Origin: Planctomycetota bacterium
GTDB taxonomy: Bacteria > Planctomycetota > UBA1135
DNA length: 6,361 nt
Assembly (NCBI GenBank): GCA_022447335.1
Contig: JAKVCF010000131.1
Location: 1-6,361 of the forward strand
Reading direction: 5' to 3'
Below, in pieces: positions 1-5,793 of this stretch. Every line of letters starts with the position of its first letter. Position 1 is the first letter of the stretch. Below the pieces are notes generated by a model that saw only the letters and a program-made list of their open reading frames with translations, searched no databases and was not told the origin of the DNA. Both the position numbers and the translations under genes were made by a program.

Positions 1-1649
1 AATAGTTCGGTGCGATGTTCGGGCGGAACTGCAAGCACCATGCGCTCTTGCGCTTCGCTGATCCAGATCTCCCAGTAGGAAAGGCCTGGGTACTTAAGGG
101 GGGCAGCTTCAAGGTCTACTTCAGCGCCGCACTCTTCGCCCATCTCGCCGACCGCCGAACTGAATCCGCCTGCGCCACAGTCGGTTACTGAGCGATATAG
201 GCCACGGTCACGCGCGATCATTTGTACATCGAGCACTTTCTTCTCGGTGATCGGGTCGCCAATTTGCACTGCGGTCGCGTCGACCGTGTCGGACTCTTCA
301 TGCAGCGCTTCGCTGGAGAAGGTGGCACCGTGAATGCCGTCGCGCCCGGTGCGACCGCCTAAGGCGACGATTAGATCGCCAGGCAACACTTCCTTGTCGA
401 CCTTGTCACGAGGAATCTCGCCGACACAGCCCGCGTAGACTAGAGGGTTGCCTACGTAGCCAGGGTGGCGCACTACTGTTCCACTGATCGTTGGGATGCC
501 CATGCGGTTGCCATAGTCGCGGACACCGGCGATCACGCCACTTAGTACGCGGTCCGGGTGCAGTGTGCCTGGCGGCAGCTCTTCGCGGGACATGCCTTCG
601 GGTCCGACGCAGAAAACGTCGGTTGCCGCGAAGGGCCTCGCTCCGAGCCCCGTGCCGAGGATGTCACGAATTACGCCTCCAATGCCGGTGCCGGCGCCGC
701 CGTAGGGGTCCAGTGCCGAGGGGTGATTGTGCGTCTCGACTTTGATCGCTAGGCCTATCTCATCGGTCATCGCAATGACGCCTGCGTTATCACGGAAGAC
801 GCTCCAGCACCATTCCGGAGAAAGTTTGCGCGTAGCTTCGAAGACCGTTTCCTTGAGAAGGTTTTCGAAGTTGCGCTCGCGAATTAGTTCACCGTGGGCA
901 TCTTTTTCGAGCAGGCGCACTGGGCCCGTTAGCGTTTTGTGCTTGCAGTGTTCCGACCAGGTTTGCGCAATAGTTTCGAGTTCCACGTCAGTGGCTTCGC
1001 GACCGACGGATTGGTAGTGCGCCTGAATCGCGCGCATCTCCAAGATGCTGAGCGCCATGCTGCGGTCGCGCGATAGAGCGGCAAGGTCGTCATCGCCCAA
1101 GTCACGAATCAGCACTTCGGAGCGCTCACTGCGGCGTGAGTTTGGTACTGGGTGCGGTAGTATCGGCTGGTCCCCGAGCGTGGTCTGCTCAATAGTGGGA
1201 TTGGCGAGTGCGCGCGAGCCGATACGCACCAGTTCACTGTTATCGACGCCTTTGTCTACCCGATAGGTACGGTAACTTTGCACGGGGTCGGTCTCGGTGA
1301 GCGCGACGTCGAGCAGGTGTAACGCGTTGCGTGTCGAGTCAGCTTCCGGGTCAGCGACGCCGGGTAGGCGGCGCACGACAAGAGTGCGGTTGCCACTGTC
1401 CGGCATTTCTCCCGGCGCGAGAATGCGCGTGGTTTCAGTAACCGGATCGGCGAGAAGTTCGGCGGCGATGCGCTCAATCTGCCCACGATCCAGATGACCA
1501 GGAAGGAGGTAGCCGCGGCCCGAGCGCACCGAAGGTGCGAGATCGAGGCCGCGGTCGAGGAGGGCGGCGTGGGCAGCATCCCCGACTGGGTCGGGGTGGC
1601 CGGCATCGAGCTCGAGCTCCACGCGCCAGGCTGGGGAAGTCACGGACAT
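1..1649 (-). CDS. purL: Phosphoribosylformylglycinamidine synthase, PurL-type, with N-terminal PurS-like region (3' end outside window)
   Basis: This gene encodes the synthetase that converts FGAR, ATP and glutamine-derived ammonia to FGAM, the fourth step of purine synthesis, in the cytoplasm. The translation was read on the minus strand from ATG at 1649-1647, and 549 codons are visible. Family signatures appear in order: WSEHCKHK (W231, H234), KVETHNHPS (E305, H307) followed by a glycine-rich GGAGTGIGG stretch and RDI, ISGTVVRHPGYVGNPLVYAG, and TDCGAGGFSSAVGEMGEE near the left edge. In stand-alone PurL the WSEHC motif lies close to residue 30. Here about 200 residues precede it. The first 80 or so (WRVELELDAGHPDP to AELLADPVTETT) look like PurS, and a second segment ending in RALANPTIEQTTL looks like another PurS half. 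The start is well supported because an in-frame TAG sits ten codons upstream (1679-1677) and no other ATG, GTG or TTG lies between. No Shine-Dalgarno is visible. The gene diverges from accA. The C-terminal half and any glutaminase domain lie outside the window. Confidence 0.95.
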   Translation of the reverse strand, partial: MSVTSPAWRVELELDAGHPDPVGDAAHAALLDRGLDLAPSVRSGRGYLLPGHLDRGQIERIAAELLADPVTETTRILAPGEMPDSGNRTLVVRRLPGVADPEADSTRNALHLLDVALTETDPVQSYRTYRVDKGVDNSELVRIGSRALANPTIEQTTLGDQPILPHPVPNSRRSERSEVLIRDLGDDDLAALSRDRSMALSILEMRAIQAHYQSVGREATDVELETIAQTWSEHCKHKTLTGPVRLLEKDAHGELIRERNFENLLKETVFEATRKLSPEWCWSVFRDNAGVIAMTDEIGLAIKVETHNHPSALDPYGGAGTGIGGVIRDILGTGLGARPFAATDVFCVGPEGMSREELPPGTLHPDRVLSGVIAGVRDYGNRMGIPTISGTVVRHPGYVGNPLVYAGCVGEIPRDKVDKEVLPGDLIVALGGRTGRDGIHGATFSSEALHEESDTVDATAVQIGDPITEKKVLDVQMIARDRGLYRSVTDCGAGGFSSAVGEMGEECGAEVDLEAAPLKYPGLSYWEIWISEAQERMVLAVPPEHRTEL

Positions 1650-1678
1650 GGCCAGTGGCAGGTCGAAGCGGGTATTCT
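1649..1678 (+). promoter_or_regulatory. Putative accA promoter
   Basis: On the plus strand TGGCCA (1649-1654, four of six matches to TTGACA) and TATTCT (1673-1678, four of six matches to TATAAT) are separated by 18 bp. Transcription would begin near 1685, just after the ATG at 1683 and about 25 nt before the ATG at 1710. This favours 1710 as the accA start. The element overlaps the purL start codon and the purL -10, so the two transcripts would compete for the same DNA. Confidence 0.35.
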
Positions 1679-1702
1679 ACGGATGCGGGAACACCGCTTC
1701 CA
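1674..1702 (-). promoter_or_regulatory. Putative purL promoter
   Basis: On the minus strand a TAGAAT -10-like hexamer (1679-1674, five of six bases matching TATAAT) lies 17 bp from a weak -35-like TGGAAG (1702-1697, three of six matching). The predicted start of transcription is near 1667, giving a leader of roughly 18 nt before the purL ATG. The -10 box shares its bases with the putative accA -10 on the other strand. This is inferred from spacing and sequence only, and the -35 is poor. Confidence 0.4.
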
Positions 1703-1709
1703 TGCCGCC

Positions 1710-2840
1710 ATGCCGCGTAAAGATCGCAAGTCCATTTCCGGCCCGACCGCGCTTCCCTTCAAAAAGCCCATCGAAGATGTTCGGTCCCGCCTGGAAGAGC
1801 TCGAAGAGCTCGCCGGCCAGACGACCCACGACCTGTCGGAGGAGCTGGCTTTCTATCGAGATCGGCTCGAGCGCCTGACGCAGGAGATCTACGGAGAGCT
1901 TACCCCGTGGAATCGGGTGCAGGTTGCTCGCCACCCCAACCGCCCACTCACCAGCGACTTCGTTGAGCACCTGTGTGCTGATTTTGTAGAGCTGCACGGG
2001 GATGGTTACTACGGTGACGATCGCGCTATTTTGACTGGCCTAGCGACTATCTATGGCGAGAAAGTCCTGCTGGTGGGTCATCGGAAGGGTAAATCCACCA
2101 AGGAGCGATTGGCTTGTCATTTTGGCTCAGCTCACCCCGAGGGTTATCGGAAAGCGCTGCGGAAGATGCGTCTTGGTGAACGTTTGGGGCTGCCGATCGT
2201 CTGTTTAGTGAACACCCCCGGTGCCTACCCGGGTGTGGGGGCCGAAGAGCGTGGTCAGGCTCGCGCGATTGCCGAGAACATCTTCGAGATGTTCGAAATC
2301 CGTACGCAGATCATAGTTGTAGTGATTGGTGAGGGTGGCTCGGGCGGCGCATTGGGCATTGCGGTGGGCGACCACATCGCCATGATGGAGAATTCCTGGT
2401 ACAGCGTGATCTCGCCCGAAGGCTGTGCTTCAATCCTTTGGCGCTCGGCGGATGGTAAGGAGCAGGCGGCTGAGGCTCTTAAGCTGACTGCCCAGGACAT
2501 GCAGGGGCTTGGCTTGGTTGACGAGATCTTGCCCGAGCCGGTTGGGGGCGCCCATGCTGACCCTCGGACTGCTATGAATGGGGTTGGAGAAGCGATTGCA
2601 GCTCGGATTCAGGCGCTTCGTTCGGTGCCTCTCGATGAGTTGCTCGAGGCGCGCTATCAGAAATTTCGCCGCATCGCCCAGCTGGAGCAGGCGATTCAGG
2701 CCGAGGCTGAAAAGGCGGCGAACACCGGTCCCAGGGAGGTCCTGGGTGATTCGGACGAGTCTCCAGACTTGATTCCGGAGGGTCGAAAGGGTGTCCCGCC
2801 CCGCCGGACCCCAGGCTCGCCTCGCGGTAGGCGCCTTTGA
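1710..2840 (+). CDS. accA: Acetyl-CoA carboxylase carboxyltransferase subunit alpha
   Basis: AccA pairs with AccD to form the carboxyltransferase that moves the carboxyl group from biotin-BCCP to acetyl-CoA, making malonyl-CoA for fatty acid synthesis. The 376-residue product has the usual N-terminal helical segment (about residues 16-62, from LPFKKPIEDV), then GHRKG (123-127), PEGYRKALRKM (143-153), NTPGAYPGVGAEERGQ (168-183), the oxyanion-forming GEGGSGGAL (207-215) and YSVISPEGCASILW (231-244). These match the AccA family closely. E. coli AccA has 319 residues. Here the conserved part ends near residue 324, and a charged, proline-rich tail of about 50 residues follows. The start at 1710 was chosen because homology begins just after it and the putative -10 lies at 1673-1678. 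ATG 1683 is the alternative and would add nine residues. There is no clear Shine-Dalgarno. The frame stays open further upstream, but only antisense to purL. No accD is in the window. Confidence 0.97.
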   Translation: MPRKDRKSISGPTALPFKKPIEDVRSRLEELEELAGQTTHDLSEELAFYRDRLERLTQEIYGELTPWNRVQVARHPNRPLTSDFVEHLCADFVELHGDGYYGDDRAILTGLATIYGEKVLLVGHRKGKSTKERLACHFGSAHPEGYRKALRKMRLGERLGLPIVCLVNTPGAYPGVGAEERGQARAIAENIFEMFEIRTQIIVVVIGEGGSGGALGIAVGDHIAMMENSWYSVISPEGCASILWRSADGKEQAAEALKLTAQDMQGLGLVDEILPEPVGGAHADPRTAMNGVGEAIAARIQALRSVPLDELLEARYQKFRRIAQLEQAIQAEAEKAANTGPREVLGDSDESPDLIPEGRKGVPPRRTPGSPRGRRL

Positions 2841-2874
2841 GGAAGTTCTCGCTAGGATTCCAGCCAACATCCGC

Positions 2875-2880
2875 GGGAGG
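2875..2880 (+). promoter_or_regulatory. Shine-Dalgarno that decides the sigma factor start
   Basis: GGGAGG lies nine bases before ATG 2890. It fits that start better than ATG 2905, which would be 24 bases away. It is one of the few clear Shine-Dalgarno sequences in the window. Confidence 0.75.
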
Positions 2881-2889
2881 CGGCACGTA

Positions 2890-3549
2890 ATGCCCGGGGA
2901 TACGATGAACTCCGCCGCCTTGCGATTGGTCCGCACCTCCAGCCACGACAGTCTTGAGTCGGGAAGCGATCCTCGCTCTCAGCTCGCTGACGAAGAGCTT
3001 TTTGCCCTCTGTATTGATGGCGATCGAGGTGCATTCCGCCTTCTAGTCGAGCGCTACGAGGGAAAAGCTGTGCACACTGCTCGCGGCATCGTGGGCAGCT
3101 ATGAGACCGCGCGCGAAGTGGCGCAAGAGGCTTTCCTAAAAGTCTATGCGCATCGTGCCCGATTCGATCTCAAGCGTAAGTTCAGCACTTGGTTTTACCG
3201 CATCTTGCGCAACCAAGCTGTAGATCGCGCCCGCCGTCAGGTCGCGGGTACGCCGGGCGCAGCTTCTGAGTTGATCGGTGATTGGAATGGGGGCACGGTC
3301 GAGCCTGCGCAGGAGGCCTCCGCCCGTGAGCGTGTCCAGATGGTGCACGAAATTCTCAGCGGGCTGCCGGAGAAGTTTCGCATTGTGCTGGCTCTCCGTG
3401 ATTTGGAAGGCTTGTCCTGTGGCGAAATCGGGGAACGGGTGGGCGCTACGGCTGGGACCGTGCGCTGGCGCCTTCATCACGCGCGCAAACTTTTCCGCGA
3501 CCACTGGGAGCGTACTCTTGGGAAGGAAGAAGGGGGCGAATCACTGTGA
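2890..3549 (+). CDS. RNA polymerase sigma factor, sigma-70 family, ECF type
   Basis: This is a 219-residue alternative sigma factor that would direct RNA polymerase to a dedicated set of promoters. Region 2 spans about residues 34-117, from DEELFALCIDGDRGAF through AREVAQEAFLKVY (core binding and -10 recognition) to FSTWFYRILRNQAVDRARR. A short linker follows, then region 4 at about 148-203 (EILSGLPEKFRIVLALRDLEG, CGEIGERVGATAGTVRWRLHHARKLF), the helix-turn-helix that reads the -35. Regions 1 and 3 are absent, as expected for ECF sigmas. The start at 2890 has a GGGAGG Shine-Dalgarno at 2875-2880, nine bases away. ATG 2905 and an upstream ATG at 2791 inside accA are less likely. The gene begins 49 bp after accA on the same strand, so read-through from accA is possible. 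Its stop overlaps the start of the next gene, its probable anti-sigma factor. The ECF group and target promoters cannot be assigned by eye. Confidence 0.94.
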   Translation: MPGDTMNSAALRLVRTSSHDSLESGSDPRSQLADEELFALCIDGDRGAFRLLVERYEGKAVHTARGIVGSYETAREVAQEAFLKVYAHRARFDLKRKFSTWFYRILRNQAVDRARRQVAGTPGAASELIGDWNGGTVEPAQEASARERVQMVHEILSGLPEKFRIVLALRDLEGLSCGEIGERVGATAGTVRWRLHHARKLFRDHWERTLGKEEGGESL

Positions 3550-4067
3550 GCTGCGCACTCAAGGAAGAACGACTCGCACTTCACTCTGGTGGCGATTTGC
3601 CGGTCGCTGAAGCGGCCGAGGTCGAACTGCACGTCTTGCAGTGTGAGAGCTGTGCGCGAAAGCTTGCAACCTATCGTTCTGCGCGCAATTCGCTACTCGC
3701 GCTGCGCGGCGAAGTGTCGACCTCGCCAGGCCTTTGGAAGGAGCTCGAAGTTCGTCTGGATGTGATAGATGCGACCAGTCGTCACCGGCGCCCGTGGTAT
3801 TTTGGTCGTGGTTTGGGCGCGTCCCTTGTGGCAGCCGCTTTGCTGCTGACGTTGCGCCTCTTGCCAGAGAGTGGCGACGTGAATTCTCCGGATGTAGTCG
3901 GCGGCAACAGTCGATCGATAGCGATGCAAGAGGGTTATGACCCGCAGCTGCGTCCAGCTGACAAAAGTGAGCTGGTTGAGCTGCTCGAACTCACGGTTCC
4001 CGCTCGGATTGACGGCGCCGAAACTGAAGGTTTGGTTTCGCGCCCGGTCAACTCCGAGGATAAGTAA
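3546..4067 (+). CDS. Probable zinc-finger (ZAS-like) membrane anti-sigma factor
   Basis: This 173-residue protein starts with GTG inside the stop of the sigma gene (GTGA overlap), so the two are probably translated in a coupled fashion. A purine-rich GGAAGAAGGGGG stretch precedes the start. The N-terminus has C3 and then H29-x3-C33-x2-C36, the ligand spacing of zinc-binding anti-sigma domains of the RsrA/ChrR type. Residues about 90-106 (GLGASLVAAALLLTLRLL) form one hydrophobic span with basic residues just before it (RHRRP at 79-83). This predicts a cytoplasmic N-terminus and a periplasmic tail of about 67 residues. The inferred job is to hold the partner sigma at the membrane until a signal releases it. 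The tail has no motif I recognise, so the signal is unknown. The zinc ligands could make it redox-sensitive, but many ZAS proteins are not. Confidence 0.85.
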   Translation: MSCALKEERLALHSGGDLPVAEAAEVELHVLQCESCARKLATYRSARNSLLALRGEVSTSPGLWKELEVRLDVIDATSRHRRPWYFGRGLGASLVAAALLLTLRLLPESGDVNSPDVVGGNSRSIAMQEGYDPQLRPADKSELVELLELTVPARIDGAETEGLVSRPVNSEDK

Positions 4068-4078
4068 GTAGGTGGCGA

Positions 4079-5071
4079 TTAGCCTGTCGAGCGCTGCCCG
4101 GCTTGGAACTCATCGAGGATCCCCAGAGCGCGTACCACTTGTGCGGCTTCCTGGTCGAGTGAGGTCTTGCCGAGAAAGGTCCGCATGTCCGATGAGGCTG
4201 CAGGCAAGTTGCCTTGGTAGTAGCGCGCTAGGCCGCGGTTGTAGTACTCATTCGAGCGTTCCGGAGCTAACTTGAGAATCTCAGTGAGTTGATCTTCGGC
4301 GCTTCCCCATTCCCTGCGATTCATGAGAATGCTTGCTGCGAGGCCGCGTGCTTCGACTTCCCAGGCAATGTCGCGCAGAAGACTGTCCCGCACGAACTGT
4401 TCATTCGCCAGCGTCATTTGCCGGGTAGCTAAGGCGTTGTTCTTGAAGCGACGCGATTCGCGCAGGATCACGACAAGTTCTTCGAGTGCCAGGAGGCTTT
4501 CGTCATCCCGATATTGGTGTGCCAGGATGCGAGCCTTGTGCTGTAGCGCTTCTACCCACTCGGGACGACCTGCGAGCGCCTCATTTATCAGGCGGAGTGC
4601 AGTGGCTAGATGGGTCTCAGCTTTATTCCGACGCTCGCGAATATCGGTAGCCATGGCGCTTCGCGCCTCGCCCTCGGAGGGGCTTTCACTCAGCTCGGCG
4701 CGCTTTTGCTCGAGTACTAGGGCTGAACCGAGCAGCAATTCGGCGTGACGTAGGTGGTACTCGCCAAGCGAGTAAGCTGTCTTGAAGTCAGCTTCGGTGT
4801 CGTATGCCTCGCTTAGCTCGAGCCCGGCTAGTTGGACCGAAGTAGGGTCACCTTTCTTGAGCAGAGTGCGGCCGAGGATGTGGCGAAGTTCCGAGTCCTC
4901 AGGGGCGATTTCGAGACCCCGTCGAGCTTGCTGTTCGGCGCGGTTGAGATCGTTGACGTCGTAGTACTGCGCAGCGCGCTGACGATAATCAGCGATCAGA
5001 TCGAGCTCTTCCTGAGAGAGGGAGCAGCCTGAAGCGCAGAGCAGGAGCAGAGCCGTCGAGAGGGCGCGCAT
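4079..5071 (-). CDS. TPR-containing lipoprotein of unknown function
   Basis: This 330-residue protein has a short N-terminal signal (MRALSTALLLLCASGC). C16 is the likely lipidated cysteine in an A-S-G-C lipobox, which is slightly off consensus because position -3 is alanine. Serine follows the cysteine. In enterobacteria this would favour outer membrane sorting. The rest is almost entirely helical. TPR-like units are visible at about residues 25-57 (ADYRQRAAQYYDVNDLNRAE to LEIAPED), 58-91, 240-272 (ARGLAASILMNRREWGSAEDQL to KLAPER) and 273-306 (EYYNRGLARYYQGNLPAASSD). A more charged, possibly coiled segment lies at about 120-165. TPR arrays bind other proteins, so a scaffold or assembly role in the envelope is plausible, but no specific function can be assigned. 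The start at 5071 has no Shine-Dalgarno and lies 15 nt after a strong hairpin. The gene runs in the same direction as ndk and converges on the anti-sigma gene. Confidence 0.85.
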   Translation of the reverse strand: MRALSTALLLLCASGCSLSQEELDLIADYRQRAAQYYDVNDLNRAEQQARRGLEIAPEDSELRHILGRTLLKKGDPTSVQLAGLELSEAYDTEADFKTAYSLGEYHLRHAELLLGSALVLEQKRAELSESPSEGEARSAMATDIRERRNKAETHLATALRLINEALAGRPEWVEALQHKARILAHQYRDDESLLALEELVVILRESRRFKNNALATRQMTLANEQFVRDSLLRDIAWEVEARGLAASILMNRREWGSAEDQLTEILKLAPERSNEYYNRGLARYYQGNLPAASSDMRTFLGKTSLDQEAAQVVRALGILDEFQAGQRSTG

Positions 5072-5086
5072 GCAATCTGAAACGAG

Positions 5087-5121
5087 AGAGGGTCGGGGCG
5101 CTGGGCGCGTCCCGACCCTCT
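5087..5121 (-). terminator. Strong hairpin between ndk and the lipoprotein gene, possible ndk terminator
   Basis: AGAGGGTCGGG (5087-5097) and CCCGACCCTCT (5111-5121) are perfect 11-bp inverted arms. The interior adds one G-T pair and three G-C pairs, giving a stem of about 15 bp with a five-base loop (TGGGC). It begins 28 bases after the ndk stop. On the minus strand it is followed by CTCGTTTCAG, which is only a weak T-tract, so it may stop transcription partially or act as a leader or mRNA-stabilising structure for the lipoprotein gene. The arms are symmetric, but no T-run follows on the plus strand. Confidence 0.6.
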
Positions 5122-5149
5122 AGGGTACCGCGGACAGGGGGGTGCCGGG

Positions 5150-5605
5150 TTATTCGCGGTCGTCCCAGAGCCACGGGGCCTGGATTGGCTTCCAGTCCTC
5201 AAGGCCTTCGGGGAAGTACAAGCCTAGCTCGCGCTCAGCAGACTCTTGCGAGTCAGAGCCGTGGACTAGGTTGTAGGACTTGGAGCAGCCGAAATCGCCG
5301 CGGATGGTTCCCGCCTCTGCCTCGATGCCAAAGGTTTTGCCCATCATGCTGCGAGCCACAGCGATCGCGTTGGGGCCGCGCAAGGCCATGGCGATGATTG
5401 GGGAGGAGGTCATGAAGCCCTTGAGGCCCGGGTAGAAGGGCTTGTCAACGTGTTCGGCGTAATGTGTATCGGCGAGCTCGGAGCTCATGCACATAAGGCG
5501 CATGCCTACGAGTTGCAGGCCTTTGGTCTCGAATCGAGACAGGATCTGGCCGACTAGCCCGCGATGTAAGGCGTCGGGCTTGAAGAGGATGAGGGTCGTT
5601 TCCAC
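5150..5605 (-). CDS. ndk: Nucleoside diphosphate kinase
   Basis: Ndk moves the gamma-phosphate from ATP to other nucleoside diphosphates through a phosphohistidine intermediate, balancing the NTP and dNTP pools in the cytoplasm. The 151-residue product carries the complete active site: K9 in LFKPDA, Y49, R85, T91, R102 in GTIRGDF, N112 and the catalytic H115 in NLVHGSDS. The motifs HYAEHVDKPFYPGL and SAERELGLYF are also typical of the family. It is slightly longer than the usual 135-145 residues because of a C-terminal tail from about residue 134. The start is GTG at 5605. An in-frame TGA nine bases upstream rules out a longer form, and the next in-frame ATG lies inside the conserved domain. 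There is no Shine-Dalgarno. The gene diverges from the ATP synthase operon across 188 bp and is followed by the hairpin at 5087-5121. No convincing promoter of its own could be seen. Confidence 0.97.
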   Translation of the reverse strand: METTLILFKPDALHRGLVGQILSRFETKGLQLVGMRLMCMSSELADTHYAEHVDKPFYPGLKGFMTSSPIIAMALRGPNAIAVARSMMGKTFGIEAEAGTIRGDFGCSKSYNLVHGSDSQESAERELGLYFPEGLEDWKPIQAPWLWDDRE

Positions 5606-5673
5606 GATGTGTCAGTTGTTCGAAGAACGGCGCGAAAGCATACGGAACGAGGCCAAGATTCGCCAGTTTCCCG

Positions 5674-5701
5674 TTGAAGGAAACCTAGAGGAGCATAGAA
5701 T
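5674..5701 (+). promoter_or_regulatory. Putative sigma-70-type promoter of the ATP synthase operon
   Basis: TTGAAG (5674-5679, four of six matches to TTGACA) and TAGAAT (5696-5701, five of six to TATAAT) are 16 bp apart. Transcription would start near 5708, leaving a leader of about 85 nt before atpZ. The -10 and the bases after it (TAGAATACGCGC) match the purL -10 region (TAGAATACCCGC) at 11 of 12 positions. This is the best promoter match in the window. Confidence 0.55.
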
Positions 5702-5741
5702 ACGCGCCCCTTCTACCGGGGACGGGCCAAGTCCAAATCAG

Positions 5742-5771
5742 GCGGGTCCCGAGCCGACCGAAGGGTCCCGC
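5742..5771 (+). other. Imperfect hairpin in the atpZ leader
   Basis: GCGGGTCCC (5742-5750) can pair with GGGTCCCGC (5763-5771), eight of nine pairs with one central T-T mismatch, around a 12-base loop. It also contains two copies of GGGTCCCG 19 bp apart. It lies inside the predicted leader, about 20 bases before the atpZ start, and is followed by CTCTTTCGTCCTT, which is pyrimidine-rich but not a clean T-run. It could affect expression of the operon, or may be incidental in GC-rich DNA. Confidence 0.35.
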
Positions 5772-5793
5772 TCTTTCGTCCTTCAGGAAGAGA

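Noticed and set aside
491..1266. Several short open frames on the plus strand opposite purL
   Set aside because: The minus-strand frame is continuous and carries all PurL motifs, while the plus-strand frames are arginine- and serine-rich shadows.
1608..1619. GAGCTCGAGCTC palindrome near the purL start as a regulatory site
   Set aside because: It encodes the Glu-Leu-Glu-Leu strand of the PurS-like region, and coding constraint with GC-rich codon choice explains it.
1494..1709. Upstream extension of the accA frame to an ATG at 1494
   Set aside because: This part is antisense to the well-supported start of purL, shows no AccA homology and would cross both putative promoters.
2818..2838. Small hairpin at the accA stop (CGCCT/AGGCG) followed by TTT, as a terminator
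   Set aside because: The stem is only five pairs and the T-run three bases, too weak to claim.
2791..2889. Longer sigma factor starting at 2791 inside accA
   Set aside because: The extra 33 residues have no sigma homology and read through the accA tail. ATG 2890 has a good Shine-Dalgarno.
2430..2946. Long open frames on the minus strand opposite the accA 3' end
   Set aside because: They are arginine-, serine- and proline-rich translations of the complement of accA, with no family motif.
4323..4748. 141-codon open frame on the plus strand opposite the lipoprotein gene
   Set aside because: It is serine/arginine-rich low-complexity translation, typical of the complement of a GC-rich, helix-coding gene.
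5618..5628. GTTCGAAGAAC inverted repeat before ndk as an operator
   Set aside because: The arms are only four bases long, which is expected by chance.
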